Shown here: positions 32,331 to 44,916 of the stretch, one piece after another
How positions within the stretch are numbered: position 1 is the stretch's first letter
Layout: each line of letters begins with the position of its first letter
Source of the DNA: Zizania palustris
Taxonomy: Eukaryota; Streptophyta; Magnoliopsida; Poales; Poaceae
Direction: 5' to 3'
DNA: 64,000 bases
Assembly (NCBI GenBank): GCA_019279435.1
Contig: JAAALK010000288.1
Coordinates: forward strand, 58,431,363-58,495,362
The notes under the pieces: model-generated
The model's database searches: none
What the model was told of the DNA's origin: nothing
Seen by the model: only the letters and a program-made list of their open reading frames with translations
Translations under genes and position numbers: made by a program

Positions 32331-33286
32331 GGCTTCATTCTGTGGACCTTGCTAGAAATCTGCTAAGTGTTGCAAGGCAGCCAATCAACTTTTGTACATG
32401 TTTTAAATTCTCCAGCGGAGCCATCAATGCAGTTATTTGAGTAGGGCTAGCTTCAATTCCTCTACTTGAAACTACATACCCTAGCAACTTCCCAGCTTGG
32501 GCCTCGAAGATACATTTTTCGGGGTTGAGATGGACTCCACATGCTCAGAGGCTCTTAAATGTTTCTGCTAAGTCTAGGCTATGTTGGTGCTTTAAAGCAC
32601 TCTTTATTACAATATCATCCATATAGGCTTTTACATTGCGGCCTATTTGATGACCTAGAGCCTTAGCAATTAATATCGAAAAAAGTTGCCCCGATATTTC
32701 TCAAGCCAAAAGGCATTCTTACATAGCAGAAGACTCCCGAAGGAGTTACGAAGCTTGTTTTGATTTCCTCTTCGCACTTTAACCAGATTTGATGATAGCT
32801 AGAATACGCATCGAGGAAGCTTAATAACTCCTAAACCAGCAGTGGAATCAACTAATTGATCTATTCAGGGCATGGGATAGGGGTCACGTGGGCATGCTTT
32901 ATTCAGAGATGTAAAATCAATACACACGCGCCACTTCCCGAAGGATTTCTTTCTGATGAAGACTGGGTTAGCTAACCACTCCATATGAGCTACTTCTCTG
33001 ATAATCCCAGCCTTCAGTAATTTCTACACTTATGCCTTAGCAAGGATTTCCCTTTCTACTGATAACTTTCAAAGCCCTTTTCGAATAGGCCGTACCCTCA
33101 GGTTTACAAGTAAGCTGTGCCCAATGATATTTTGGCTGACTCCTAGAATATCTTCATCAGACCAGGCAAAGACATCCAAATTTTCTTCGACTACTTTTCT
33201 AATGAACTAGCGATCTCTGAAGGCAAATCTTTGCCGAACTGAAAAGAATAGTCTTTGCCGTCTTTTACAATAATCTTTGTTATGAT
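32331..33286 (-). pseudogene. D reverse transcriptase (degenerate)
   Basis: Nucleotide match to B1 11990-12960 throughout: the YMDD region is at about 32612-32625 and SFLDAYSxYHQIWLK near 32790-32830. No long frame is left. Stops and single-base shifts are frequent, with a doubled base near 32690. Confidence 0.75.
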
Positions 33287-35490
33287 TTATCCTTCGGGGC
33301 TTAGCCTTGGAAAGGATTTTTTCGAAAACTCACTTGAAGCAGAAATATCCTCTGAGTTGCCTTGTACGTTATTCACTTGTCGCGGGTCAAGAGGGGGACC
33401 ATGACCATATTCTTCTCTTCGCGCAGTGGCTTGATCGCCGAAGACAGTGAGTACTCCCGCTTGCGTGGGCATCTTCATACATAAATAGTTATGGTTCGCC
33501 ATGAATCCGAACTGATTTAACAAGCCCCTTCTGAAGATAACATTATATGCATAAGGGGCATCTAAAACATCGAAGATTACTTCCTCTATCCTAGCTAGGA
33601 GCCCCTCTCTGAAAGCAACCTCAAGACCTATTTGGCCGAGGGCATCAAGAGGAGGTCCTGCGAAGCCTTGCAGGGGATGAGCTGCAGGGAGGAGATGTTT
33701 CCTGGAGATACAGAGCTGATCGAAAGCTTGAACGAAGATGATATCTGCTGAACTCCCACCGTCGACCAGCACTCTCCGAACTTTAGTTCCTGCTATATCG
33801 GCAGTAATGACAAGGGGATCTGTATGTGGGAACTTTATGCCTGCTGCATCATCTGTAGAAAAAGATATAGGCGCATAGGACCACTCAGGCATTGTAGATG
33901 TAGACGAAGAAGTTCCAATATGACCTACTTCCCAGACAAATTCTCTTCGCTGCCTCTTTGACATACTGCGGAGGGTCCCAACACCGAAAATGGGGAGGAC
34001 CACTCTTTTGCCCCAATATTGGCCATCGTCTTATTTCGGGGGTGGCATAATATTGACCACCGGAGGCTGCCTTGTGGGGTCGAAGTTGTCTACACGTGCG
34101 ACAGCCTGCCACAGGTTCCGGGCGTGCCTCGGAGGGGATTCGGTCAGTAGTGCCTCGACCAGAAGTCCTTTCGAGGTACTCGCCTCTTAAAGCCAGTATA
34201 GACTTTGCGCGCATCAGTACCATGACTCTGATTTTCACCGTGAATGCATCAGAAGAAGGCTCGGCCTTTGCTAGCCGGCTTCCCTAGCGGCCTCCAGCCC
34301 AGGACCTTGTTCCCCCAAACTTGTGGATTTTTAGGGGAAAATTTCTGCGGAGAAGGAGCAATGTTCAGGACTTCGGAGCGATGGTGTTTTTGCCCCCGAC
34401 TCCTATCATGCTGGATATCGAAGTTGGGCCCCTGTGAAGGTGTTGAAGTATTCACCCCGAGCTTGACTTCTTGTAGGATTGGTGGAGTTGAAGTTGTTCT
34501 TCGGAGCCATCCTTCTTCCGACCTAGCATATTCTTCGAAATAGGCCATCAGTTGTGCTACAGAGGATATTTGTTTCCTATGAAGTTTATCAAGGAGGCCC
34601 GCATGAGTAACTCCCTCTCGTGCTGCATCAACAACGGATGATGTAGACAACCCCCTTATTTGCGACTTCGCATGAGCGATGCACTTGAAAAACTGTCTTA
34701 AAGTTTCTCCAGGTTGCTGCTTCACCTGGAAAACACTTCCCGTAGACATAGGGGGTACGAAGGTACCCTGAAAGTTACTTATAAACTTTTTCCTTAGCTG
34801 CTCCCAAGTTCTAATTGATCCTGGCTTCAAAGACCAGAACCAACGCAAAGCAACCCCTTCGAGAGCAAGGGCGAAACACTTGGCCATGGTGTCTCAGACT
34901 CCTCCGCTGGCCTCAATTGCCAAAGCATACGAACGAGAGAACTCGCCCGGATCCTCTTCTCCGGAGTACTTACAGAGCTTTGAAGTTTTAAACTTAGGGT
35001 CGAAGCGCACTTTCTGTAAGTCGGGGTGTAGCGGAGACTCGCAATCGAAGGAAGCATTCTCTGGGGCTTCAGGTTAGAGAAGAGAGTCGTCGTCTTGAGG
35101 CACTTCGGGGATGACAGGGGTAACCTGAGGATGAGGCATATCTGCTGCCTCTTGCCTCCACCTTGTCACTTCAGCTTGGAGACTGGCCATCTGGGTCGCC
35201 ATGTCGCCAAGGCTATCTTCATTTCTTCTAGAAGGATCCTCCAGGTCTTGGGAACTGAACATGTCAGTTCGGAGCACAGTCGGAGTTGGAGGAGGAGCTC
35301 CGTCTAGTCGAAGCATAGATGGAGTTGGAGGATGAAATCCGTATGTTCGAGGAAGAAAATTTCCTTCGGGGGTCTGAGGTGGAGGAACTACTAAAGGTCC
35401 TTCGACCTCGACTTTATTAAAAGATTTGGCTCCGGAGGTCCAAGGGGACCTCCGAGTAGTACTACCACCTGAACTCCGCTTAGGAGGCAT
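33287..35490 (-). pseudogene. D gag and protease
   Basis: ATG at 35488-35490 (MPPKRSSGGS). The gag domain is in 34887-34249 (LEGVALRWFW, KFISNFQGTFVPP). The knuckle region near 34240 is shifted. The protease is at 34003-33287 with VLVDGGSSADI (about 33760). Stops: TAA at about 35074 and TGA at 34894-34896, where B1 and H read CGA. Confidence 0.8.
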
Positions 35491-35533
35491 GGTTCTAAAA
35501 ACTTGGTAGAGAACGAAGTTTTTTGGACTAAGT

Positions 35534-35551
35534 TCCCCACGGACGGTGCCA
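35534..35551 (-). other. D primer binding site
   Basis: Minus strand TGGCACCGTCCGTGGGGA, one base different from B1 (GCGCC to GCACC). Confidence 0.65.
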
Positions 35552-35553
35552 AC

Positions 35554-36046
35554 TATTGGCGTAAAAGATTACGCTAACAGGTTCTCGAAGATTAAGAACT
35601 AACAAACGAAGAGTTTGTGAAGCGTACTATTTCAAGCCTCCAAATTGGATAATAGCTCGAAGTAGTTCGAAGTTGTGTATTGAATAGCTGAGTATTCGAT
35701 GATCATTACAGGGTGAGAATAGGGTATTTATAGGTAAAAATCTTAAGGAAAATACATTTTTACCCCCCAATTACAACCGACATAGTAGAAACTATTCGGT
35801 ACCCCTAATAGGGTTAAAATGGTAAAAGTCCAATCTAATTAGAAATAAGATAAGTTTTCCATCCTCGCTGGCAGATAAACTCTCTAAAGATTGAACCTTT
35901 GAAGTCATACTCCGAACAGAAGCCTGCATGGATTCCCCGAGCTTGATCATGCGCGAGGTCGGAATTAATATTTGAAATTTGGTCTAGTAAATTGTCTTTG
36001 TCTTATAACTATAGAGACCCTGGGGATTAAGTATTTTCCCCCAACA
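35554..36046 (-). repeat. D 5' LTR
   Basis: 493 bp, TATTGGCG...CCCCCAACA. The first TG is now TA. Confidence 0.9.
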
Positions 36047-37544
36047 GTGAGGCTAAAGGGCCAGAGCTAAGCACCAGTCCTTGAACGAGTCATCTATCAG
36101 GTACGATACACCTACATAAGTTAGTTTATTTAATGTACATACCATACTCACCTTGCTTTTTTTGACAACACATTGTTGTTACCCGTGCGACTACGACTTC
36201 CAATGAGCGTGAATGTAACTAGCTCAAAGATAATGTGACGGCCCTCCAAGAGAGCCTTGCCAACTCCAAGGGAAGGGTTTTATACTTGGAGGAGATAGTC
36301 CGTACAGAGTGGAGCACGAAGACAAAGCTGTAGGCTACGAACGAAGAGCTATTGGCTGAGCGGGTGGTACTCTAGGCCAAAGTTGAAAGACTTTGAGAGG
36401 AGCAAGTAATCTCCGGAGCTGAAGCCATATGGCTTCGGGAAGAGTGTCAATGCTCAGCCGACGAGGTACGACAACTGCTTGCTCAGAAGACTGTCCTCAT
36501 GATGAAGACAGCCAAGCTCAACACTCTAATTCATGACATGCGGGCATCGTCAAAGGCCTTAGTTGCGGAAAGGGCAAAGTGCAGCAGTACGGCTTCTGAG
36601 ACCATGGACGTCCTTCGAGCCATCTTGGAATAGTTCGGGACGTCTTGTGCCTCTTCCTCGTCGGCGAATGAACCTTTGGCCCTGAAGTTGAAGATGATCC
36701 AAGCAACGATGAAGACCATGAAGACTTCAGGGATTCGGTACGGAGAGTCCGTTGCGCTGGATGTGGGCATGGCACCGGCCAGTTTTGTGAGCAACCAGCT
36801 GTTGGCCCTTCGCTTGATGTCGCCGTAGCTTGGCTGGCTTTTCAAGCATCCTGGAAAGTTGAAGGTCGAACAACGGTGAAGGCATGGATCGATGAAGGCC
36901 ACCGTCAAAAGCAGGCACGGATGCTGCCTCCAGCAATGCCTTTGACAAGCATGCCTCCTTCGGACCCAAAGGTCTATCTCTCCTTAGCACCCTATTATGT
37001 AAAAACTTGTATTCATGTCTTGCATTGAATGAAAAAGACTTATTTGGAATGCTTTTAGGATTTTTCGCACTTTCTAGATGATGACCTTGAAGTACTAGAG
37101 GTTAACGAAGGGCTATGTCAGTAGTGGGCTACCTTCAAAGCCTTAAGGCCTCATAGGCATCCTCGATTTTCTATTCCTTAGGGGAGTCACAAAGAGGTTG
37201 CACCTGATATTTGTAGCGAAGTGCTAGCTTATATTAAGGAAGAAAATGTGGAAGTTGTAAATTTAACATCCTCATCTTCGGAGGACATTGACTGGTACGA
37301 AGAAGAGTGGTCTGACGAAGACCCAATGGATACTAGCTCCGAAAGACTTCGGACCTAGGCCAAACTTCAACAAGAGCAAAAGGACTTCAGGGCTTCACAA
37401 AGAAGGAAACAAATTAAAAGAAAAGTTCTGAAGACTACAGGCTTAGGAACGAGTCGTCCTCGAAGTCGGGCGAACTCCGAAGCTAGTCTTAGGGATCGAA
37501 GGAGCCTTCGCTTCCTTCTTGGATTATACACCGATTTTTCATGA
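36047..37544 (+). pseudogene. Antisense gene of E, 3' part (exons 3-5)
   Basis: Continues E exon 3 after D. An intron follows from about 36101 (CAG/GTACGAT) to about 36165. Exon 4 shows coiled-coil remnants (ALQESLANSKGRVLYLEEIV, AERAKCSSTASETMDVLRAI). After a GTCTATC-type donor near 36972 and an intron, exon 5 reads DDDLEVLEVNEGL, then KLQQEQKDFRASQRRKQIKR and ends RSLRFLLGLYTDFS. Several stops. The C-terminal motif is the best conserved part. Confidence 0.7.
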
Positions 37545-37879
37545 TGTAATATAATTTATTGAGTACTATAAATTGAAATGCGTTGAAATTTGTGCCTTTA
37601 CTTCCTAGCCCCTCTTTATGGGTGGGTGCCTTAGATTATAAAACGAAGTCGGTCACGCACAATGCCTGGCATGCTTATCCATGCTTAATGCACAATTTTT
37701 ATGAGTTTTTTGACCTTACGCAATCGAAGCCCCTATTGTACTGAATAGATAATTCAAACTAGTGGTTCAAAATCCAAATAGATGGTCGTTATGGGCCTCT
37801 TAGGACTCTTCGATCCTAATGGCTCAGAACCCAAAAATGGTAGCTTAGTACTCTTTTTCGTATTTATTGGAATCTTGTA

Positions 37880-38090
37880 ACTTTAGTCGCATTCGACTCT
37901 TTTACGGATGCTTTCAAGCCAATGGCTCGGAATCTGTTTTTTATGGCCGCCTTCGACTCTTTTCCGGATGCTTTCAACCAAATGGCTTACAATACGTTTT
38001 TTATGGTCACCTTCGACTCTTTTCCAGATGCTTTCAAGCCAATGGCTCTGAATCCATTTTTATGGTGCTTTCCCACTGTGATGGATGCTT
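37880..38090. repeat. 60 bp minisatellite between convergent genes (E)
   Basis: Three to four units. CTTTCAAGCCAATGGCT-type starts lie at 37911, 37971 and 38031, exactly 60 bp apart, each with CCTTCGACTCTTTTCCGGATG. 37545-37879 and 38091-38262 hold nothing else I can name. Confidence 0.8.
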
Positions 38091-38262
38091 CGAGTCGGTG
38101 GCTCGAAGTCCATTGATTGGGTTCGTATGAATGATGCTTACCTCCGCAATTAGCTCCGTTCCCCTAGTGCGTCCACTAGGGGTAGGAATCATTTTGAGAG
38201 GTAGGAATAATTGAAGCCATAAGCTTTATTTATTTTGAAAGGTGTTTACAACCCATTACAAG

Positions 38263-39300
38263 GAGCCCCTCAGCGAAATATTGTTTAAGGTGCTCCTCAT
38301 GCCATGCATGTTTTAATTCTTCCCCTTCTAAATTAGCTAATTTAAAAGATTTGAGGCATCCTGAATGCAAGATGATGTACGGTCCTTCCCATTTAGTTCC
38401 CAATTTTCCTGGAGAAATTATGCTTCATAGTACCAAATGACCTGGCTTAAGTTCATTAAGCTTTACCTTCGGGTCGTACCATGTCTTCGTCTGGTGTTGG
38501 TACTTCATCGGATTGGTAACGGCTCGAAGCCTTGTTTCTTCAATCAAGTCAAGCGAAGTCTGCCTTTCATTGTCAACTTCTAGTTCCAAGGTGTGGAGGG
38601 AACCTCCTTTTAGCTCCGTTGGCATCATGGCTTCATCTCTGAACAATAACCGGAATGGGGTGAAACATGTAGACCTAGCTTGGGTGGTCCGTATGGACCA
38701 TAAAATCTTTGGGAGTTCTTCGGTCCACAACCCTTTTGCCAATCTTACTATCCTCCTATTTAAGCCGGACAAAATATTACCGTTGGCTCGCTCGACGGCT
38801 CCATTGGATTGGGGATGACAGACAACTGCAAAGCACATTTGGATACCAAGGCCTTCGCAGAATTCTCTAAAAGGCTTGGCATCGAACTGGGTGCCATTGT
38901 CAATTGTAAGTTTCCTAGGTACTCCGAATCTACAAATAATATTTTGCCACAAAACAGTTTGTACATTTTTAGAAGTGATAGCGGTGTGGGTCTCGGCTTC
39001 AACCCATTTAGAAAAATATTCAACTGCCTTTTGCCATCGGGAATGGGCTAATGAGATCCATTCCCCATCGGGCCATTGGCCATACCGGAGTGATAACCTG
39101 AAGAGGTGTCGGGGACTGATGGCTCTATCTTCCCATCCATTGACAGCCCTGCCAAGTGTGGACTAATGACTCAGCGTCAGCTACTATAGTAGACCAATAA
39201 AGCCCTTGGCTAAGTGTTTTGCCTACTAGAGCTCGAGGGGCTAGATAACTACCACATAAGCCTTCCGTGAATTTCCCGAAGTATATCTTGTCCTTCGGAT
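38263..39300 (-). pseudogene. E integrase (degenerate)
   Basis: The frame 38952-38425 covers the core C-terminal half: LTIDNGTQFDAKPF (second Asp), HPQSNGAVERANGNILSGL (Glu), then ARSTCFTPFRLLF. The part with the first Asp (about 39060) and the zinc finger (39100-39250) is broken. Confidence 0.8.
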
Positions 39301-40430
39301 TGGGAAATACATCGGATCAGGGGAGAGCAGACTCCGGCCTTGTATAATATACCATTGATAATATGATAATTTCGCACCCTCGACTACAGCCTTAACAACT
39401 TTGGGCCTTCGGGCAAATTAACTTCGTCTTATAATAAGTTCATTATTGGACCCCGCCAATAACTGCTCGGTATGCTAAGTACTTCAGCAGAAGGGAGTTG
39501 TGGCAACAAAGGGGAGTTTAGTTCTTCATAAAAAGCCCCTTCTGGGATATCTATGGCTCCAGCTACAGCTTTGGCCAAGACGTCCGTTTGCTGGTTGTCG
39601 GCTCGTGGAATGCTCCAGATAGAAATCCCTTTAAATACTGCTTCATTCTTGTGAATTTATTCCAAATATTTGGCAAGATGTGGATGACGAGCCTGAAAAT
39701 TTTTATCAATATGCCCTGTAACAACTAGAGAGTTTGTTTTTATGATAACCCTTGTGGCGCCAAGTGCTTGCGCTTTGCGAAGGCTAAGAAGGATCCCTTC
39801 GTCCTCCGCAATATCGTTGGTGGACTTAAAGTTGAGCCTGTCAGAGTACATCGCTTTTTGCCCTGAAGGCGAGATTATGACTGCTCTGGTGCCTGCTCCG
39901 GATGCCTGGAAAGCCCCATCAGAGTACACGGTCCACACACCTTCATTTGATTCTTCCGGAGCCCATACTGTAGATGGGGTCCACTCTCTACGAAGTCAGC
40001 CATCACTTGTTATTTAATTGTTGTTCTTGCTGTGAAAGAATGCCAAAGGGGGCTAGCTCGACAGCCCATTTCCCAATTCTCTCCGTGGAGTCTTTGCTTC
40101 GGAGCATATCTCCAAGGGGGTATGAGGATGGAAAAATTACATTGTGTGCCAAAACAATAATGCCACAGCTTCCACAAGGCCATTACCAAGGCGTAAGTGA
40201 ATTTCTCGAGCTGTGAGTACCGTCTTTTTTGGCTCCGAACAAAGCATTTGATGATAAGTATATTGGATTCTAGCAGCAGCTTTCCATCGAACAAGTACTG
40301 CACTAATAGCGAGCCTGTTGCTGCAAGATAAAGAAGGAGAGTTTCGCCTACTATGGGCACAGTAAGTGTTGTAAGATAGCCATGGTAGTCCTTAATTTCA
40401 TTAAAGCTCTTCTGACACTCTGGCATCTAG
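39301..40430 (-). pseudogene. E RNase H region (degenerate)
   Basis: The frame 39938-39657 has the second RNase H (WTVYSDGAFQASGAGTRAVI, then GILLSLRKAQALGATRVIIK). Its usual AEYEG motif reads AEDEG. 40426-40010 carries the first RNase H with a small internal deletion in the VLVREVDFNGKL stretch. Confidence 0.75.
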
Positions 40431-41735
40431 GCAAAACTTTTGAACCCTTCAAAGATTTGAATATCGGGAGGCTCCGCTCTGCGGACCTTGCCAAAAATCT
40501 GCTAAGGGTTGCGAGGCGTCCGACAAGCTTCTAGGCTTGCTTCAAATTTTCTAGCGGAGCCATCCTTTGTAGCGCACTTATCTGTGTTGGGCTAGCTTTG
40601 ATTCCTCTGCTCGAATCTAAATATCCTAACAATTTTCTTGCTTGAGCCCCGAAGATACATTTCTCAGGGTTGAGGCGAACTCCACATGCACGAGGCTCTC
40701 AAAAGTTTCTGCTAATTCTAGACTATGCTGGTGCTTCAAAGCACTCTTTATTATAATTTCATCCTATATGGTGACCTAGAGACTTAGCAATTAGTCTTGG
40801 AAAATTTTCCCCGGCATTCCTTAAGCCAAAGGGCATTCTGACGTAACAAAAGACTCCCAAAGGAGTTATGAAGCATGTCTTGGCTTCGTCTTCGCGTTTT
40901 AACCATATTTGATGGTATCCGGTGTACGCGTCGAGGAAACTCAAGAGTTCGGAGCTAGTTGTAGAATCAACGAGCTGATCAATGCGGGGCATGTGGTAGG
41001 GGTCACGTGGGCATGCTTTATTCAGAGACGTGAAGTCGATGCACATGTGCCCTTGCCGGAGACCTTTTTCTTGATGTAGATGGTGTTGGCAAACCACTCT
41101 GTGTGGACCACTTCCCTGATGATCCTAGCTTTTAGTAACTTTTCTACCTCCGCCATGGCGAGATCTGCTCTTTCTATTGACAACTTGTGGAGCCCTTGGC
41201 GAACTGGTAAAACCCTTGGGTTAACGAGCAGACTGTGCTCGATAATGCTCCTGTTGACTCCGGGGATATCTTCGTTTGACCAGGTGAATACATCCAGATT
41301 ATCTTGAACCACTTCTTCCAGCGAAGTGGCAATTTCTGAGGGAAACTCCTTACCGAATTGGATGGGATAGTCCTTGACCTCCTTGATGATGATCTTCATT
41401 ACAACTTCGCCTTCTAGGCTCGGCTTAAGGAAGGGGATCTTCGAAGGGTCTCTTGACACTAAAGCATCCTCTGAATGCTCCTGCACATTATTTACCTGCC
41501 TGGAAACAAGGGGTGGGCCATGGCTATACTCTGCCCTCCGCGCTACTACTTGGTCACCGAGGGCCGCAAGTACTCCTCCTTGCTTGGGCATTTTAGGCAT
41601 AGATAATTATGAAGTGCTATAGCCCCGAACTGGTTCAACATTCCCCTTCCAAAGATAACATTATAAGCATAAGGGGCATCGACAACGTCGAAGATAACTT
41701 CCTCTGATCTCGCCAGGTGCCCCTCCGAAAGAAAC
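40431..41735 (-). pseudogene. E reverse transcriptase and upstream spacer
   Basis: MCIDFTSLNKACPRDPYHMP and SFLDAYTGYHQIWLKRED are in the 41097-40759 frame. The YMDD box region (about 40765) is damaged: a short deletion removes the Y-M part. The 41600-41022 frame is the spacer (FGKEFPSEIATSLEEVVQDN, VDRSIIEHSLL-like) and runs into RT in the next frame. Confidence 0.75.
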
Positions 41736-43376
41736 CTCAAGGCCTATCTAGCCAAGGGCATCGAGAGGAGGGCACATGAGACCACTCGAGCATTTCTGCC
41801 ACTGATGACGAGGTCCAAATGTGACCCACTTCACGTACATATTCCCTCCGCTGACGCTTCGACATGCCGCTCAGGGTCCCTCCTCCGGAGATGTGCAGGA
41901 CTACCTGTTTCCCGTGATCTTGGGTGTCTTCTTGCTTCGGTGGGGGCATAACACTGGCCACCGGAGGTTGTCTTGGGGTTTCAAAACTGTCCACATGCCC
42001 GATAGCGTGCATTGGCTCTAGACGTGTTGTGGGAGGGCCTCGGTAAGTAGTGCCTCGACCAGAACTCCTCTCGAGATATTCGCTCCGTCGAGATAATATG
42101 GACATGCATGTGTCAGTGGTGTGGCTTCGATTTTCACCATGCATGAAGCAGAAGAAGGTCTGGCCTCGACCAGCTGGCTTCCCTGACGGCCTTGAGCCGC
42201 TAGCCTTGTTGCCCTAAGCTTGCTGATATTTAGGAGGCAATTTCAAAGTAGAAGGGGCAATATTTAGATCCTCGGAGCAGGGATACTTTCGTCCTCTTCG
42301 TCCATCATGCTGATGATTTTACAAGAGAGACACTTGTGGTGGACTTGAGGCCTTCAGTTCAGCTTTGACTTCTTGGAGGAAGGTCGATGAAGATGAAGCA
42401 GTCCTCCAAATCCATCCTTGTTCTGACTTGGCATATTGCTCAAAGTAGGCCATTAATTGTGCCACCGAGGAAATATGTTTTCGGTGAAGCTTGTCGAGGA
42501 GGCCCGAGTTCATAACACCTTCGCGCGCTGTGTCGACAATGGATGATGTAGGCAGTCCCTTTATCTGAGACTTCGTATGAGCGAAGCGCTGGAAGAATTG
42601 TCGCAAAGATTCTCGGGCTGCTGTTTCACCTGAAAAATACTTCCTTTAGACATTGGGTCCACAAAGGTCCCTTGAAAATTTCTCACGGACCTTCTCTTTA
42701 GTTTCTCCCAAGACTTAATCGATCATGGTTTTAGGGACCAGAACCAACGGAGAGCCACCCCATCAAGCGCAAGGGGGAAACACTTGACCATCGTGTCTCG
42801 AACCCCTCCACTAGCTTCGATTGCAAGAGAATAGGAGCGGGAGCATTCTTCGGGGTCGGCCTCTCAGGAGTACTTGCACAACTTCGAGGCTCGAAACTTT
42901 GGGTCAAGCGCACCTTTTGTACATCTGGGTGCAATGGAGATTTGTCATCGAAGGAGGCATTCTCGGCGCCTCTCTGGACCTCAGAAGCTATGGGATAGTA
43001 GACAGGGTCATCGTCTTGAGCCGTCTTTGAGATGACGGGGCTAGCTTGAGTGCGAAGCCTATTAGTAGCTTCTTGCCTCCACCTTTCTACCTCAGCCTGA
43101 AGCTGAGCCATCTGGGCCGCCACGTCGTCTGAATGGCTTTCATTTCCTCCTCTAGAGGGGCCCTCCGGGTCTTGAGAACTAACGAAATCAGTCCGGAGCA
43201 CAGGACGGAGCCATAGGAGAGGCTCCGTATGCTCAAGGGTTAGTGGTCACTTTGGGAGTTTCAGGTTGGGGGACCACAGAGGGTCCCACAACCTCGTGGG
43301 TGTTCGATGATCCTAATCCGGAGGTCCGAAAAGACCTTCGGAGGGGACTAGTGCCTAGGCTCTATCTAGGAGGCAT
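41736..43376 (-). pseudogene. E gag with deleted protease core
   Basis: ATG at 43374-43376. Gag pieces are in 43201-42731 and 42606-42319. The knuckle MHGENRSHTTDTC is at 42144. After EWSHVP the sequence jumps straight to PPLDALG (about 41760), so about 0.23-0.25 kb including the IDGGSSADI active site is missing. This is followed by a TAG where H reads CAG. Confidence 0.75.
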
Positions 43377-43421
43377 TGCTTTAGGAAAGGATTGGTAGAG
43401 AACGATGTTTTTGTACTAGGT

Positions 43422-43439
43422 TCCCCACGGACGGCGCCA
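43422..43439 (-). other. E primer binding site
   Basis: Minus strand TGGCGCCGTCCGTGGGGA, identical to B1. Confidence 0.7.
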
Positions 43440-43441
43440 AC

Positions 43442-43681
43442 TATTGGCGCAAAAGATTACGCTAACAGGTTTTAGTAAACTCAAAGATTTGACAAACGAA
43501 GTGTTGGTTATGCTGACTGTTCTAAGACTCCGAATTGGATAATAGCTCAAGACAGTTCGAAGTGTGTATTGAATACCTGAATATTTGATGTCCCTTACAG
43601 AATGAAGAGGGGTATTTATAGACAAGATATATTAGGAAAAGTCCTCTTTACCCTCTAATTACAACCGACCTAGAAGATACT
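43442..43681 (-). repeat. E 5' LTR, truncated
   Basis: TATTGGCGCAAAAGATTACG start, then cut at 43681 within the conserved ACAACCGAC block by the abutting C-family LTR. 240 of about 495 bp remain. Confidence 0.85.
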
Positions 43682-44916
43682 TGTTGATAGAAAAAATGGC
43701 ATTAAATGGTCAAGATTGTCAAAACATCTGTTTTGGTAATTCGGGCAAAAAAATACACATGTCCTAGACCGGGCCGAAACCCTACAGGGCCGAAGGAGCA
43801 TTGAGCTATAGGCTTTGGAAGCTGTCCAGCAGGACTGCCAGCTTATGCACGAAGGCCTTCAGAGGCCTGCCTCGCCGATGCTTCGACCCGAGGAGCAGGC
43901 TTCGGCGGGCTTCGCTGAAGGCCCACATCGGGCTGATTTCTAGAGATAGAGTTTGAGTCCGATTCTGACTAATTTTATCCCTAAGCTTGATTAGGACAAA
44001 TCTTAACAGATTAATCTTAGAGATTAGAATGACTAGCACCTATAAATATTGGGGTGAGGCTGGTTCATTAAAACCCCCAACACAAATCAACCAAAAAGCC
44101 CTAGCTTTGAACTATACCTTTACTTTTATCTTTACTTTTCTGCAACCTTCGTGGGTTTGCGTGGAAGTCCTCCACCGGCCACTTCGAAACAGTGGTAATC
44201 CTTGTTACTTCGCCTATGAAGTATCCGTTAATCTACATAACAGATTGCTATCGCCTTCTTACTTCGCCTGTGAAGTACCTGTTAATCTACGTAACAGATT
44301 GCTACCTTCGTTCCCCTACTGCAACACTTAGCAGATTTGGTCTCTACGGCCGAATTGGCACTTGATCTCTATTCTGTTGAAGGTTTTCATGCTTGGAGCC
44401 AGTTCACTGGAGGTGTCCGAAGCCAGGAGACTAGTTTCAGAGGCCACCAGAACACCCTTCGTCGAGGATACTTCTTCGACTACCCATGCCGGACTGTCAC
44501 CCTGTTGTCGGTTTGAACAAGTCCTACGCACCAGTACGCTCTGCAGCAGGATTCGTCACGTCAGGCTTCGCCACGCCCATACTTCGCTCCGAACGAAGTC
44601 ACGCCAGTGCGTTGCGCTAGGATATTTTGTATCGTGTCGGAGACATCACGCCAAAACCTGCTGTTCGGAGGTGATTTCACGTCGAGATCTATTCGGAGCC
44701 CACCTTCCACAAGATTAGTCCGAACGCCAAAGGTACCCTTCGGCGGGACCCTTCGCATCAGATGCCGAAGGTACCCTTTGGCGATACCCTTCACACAGTA
44801 CCCTTTGAATCAGTCAGGCTCTGTTCAGCTGGCTGATTTATTTTATCTAATATATTTCTTTTGGGTTAATTGGATTAAATCTGTGTGATCTGATTACCTG
44901 GTGACTCCACCCCCCC
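43682..44916 (+). repeat. C-family LTR (F1), 3'-truncated
   Basis: TGTTGATAGAAAAAATGG start, TATAAATA at 44041-44048, and CTGTGTGATCTGATTACCTG near the end. It stops at CTCCACCCCCC, where the next LTR (44917) begins. Relative to that LTR it lacks the last 130 bases or so. Confidence 0.8.

Larger units (their letters stand above)
23868..36046 (-). mobile_element. Complete Tat-lineage element D (12.2 kb)
   Basis: LTRs 23868-24362 and 35554-36046, perfect 5 bp duplication, primer site at 35534-35551. Gag-pol on the minus strand is heavily broken. The antisense gene on the plus strand is at 24801-29386. The LTRs differ at about 33 sites (hand count), roughly twice B1, so it is an older insertion. 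The extra length over B1 is largely the 0.9 kb fragment at 28213-29108. Confidence 0.9.
21598..43681 (-). mobile_element. Tat element E, interrupted by D, both ends damaged
   Basis: Gag-pol on the minus strand (38263-43376) and the antisense gene on the plus strand (22092-23867 plus 36047-37544). Its right LTR keeps 240 bp and the left LTR is absent. The left end starts within the antisense promoter region. It is much more decayed than B1 and so probably older. Its protease core is deleted. Confidence 0.8.
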
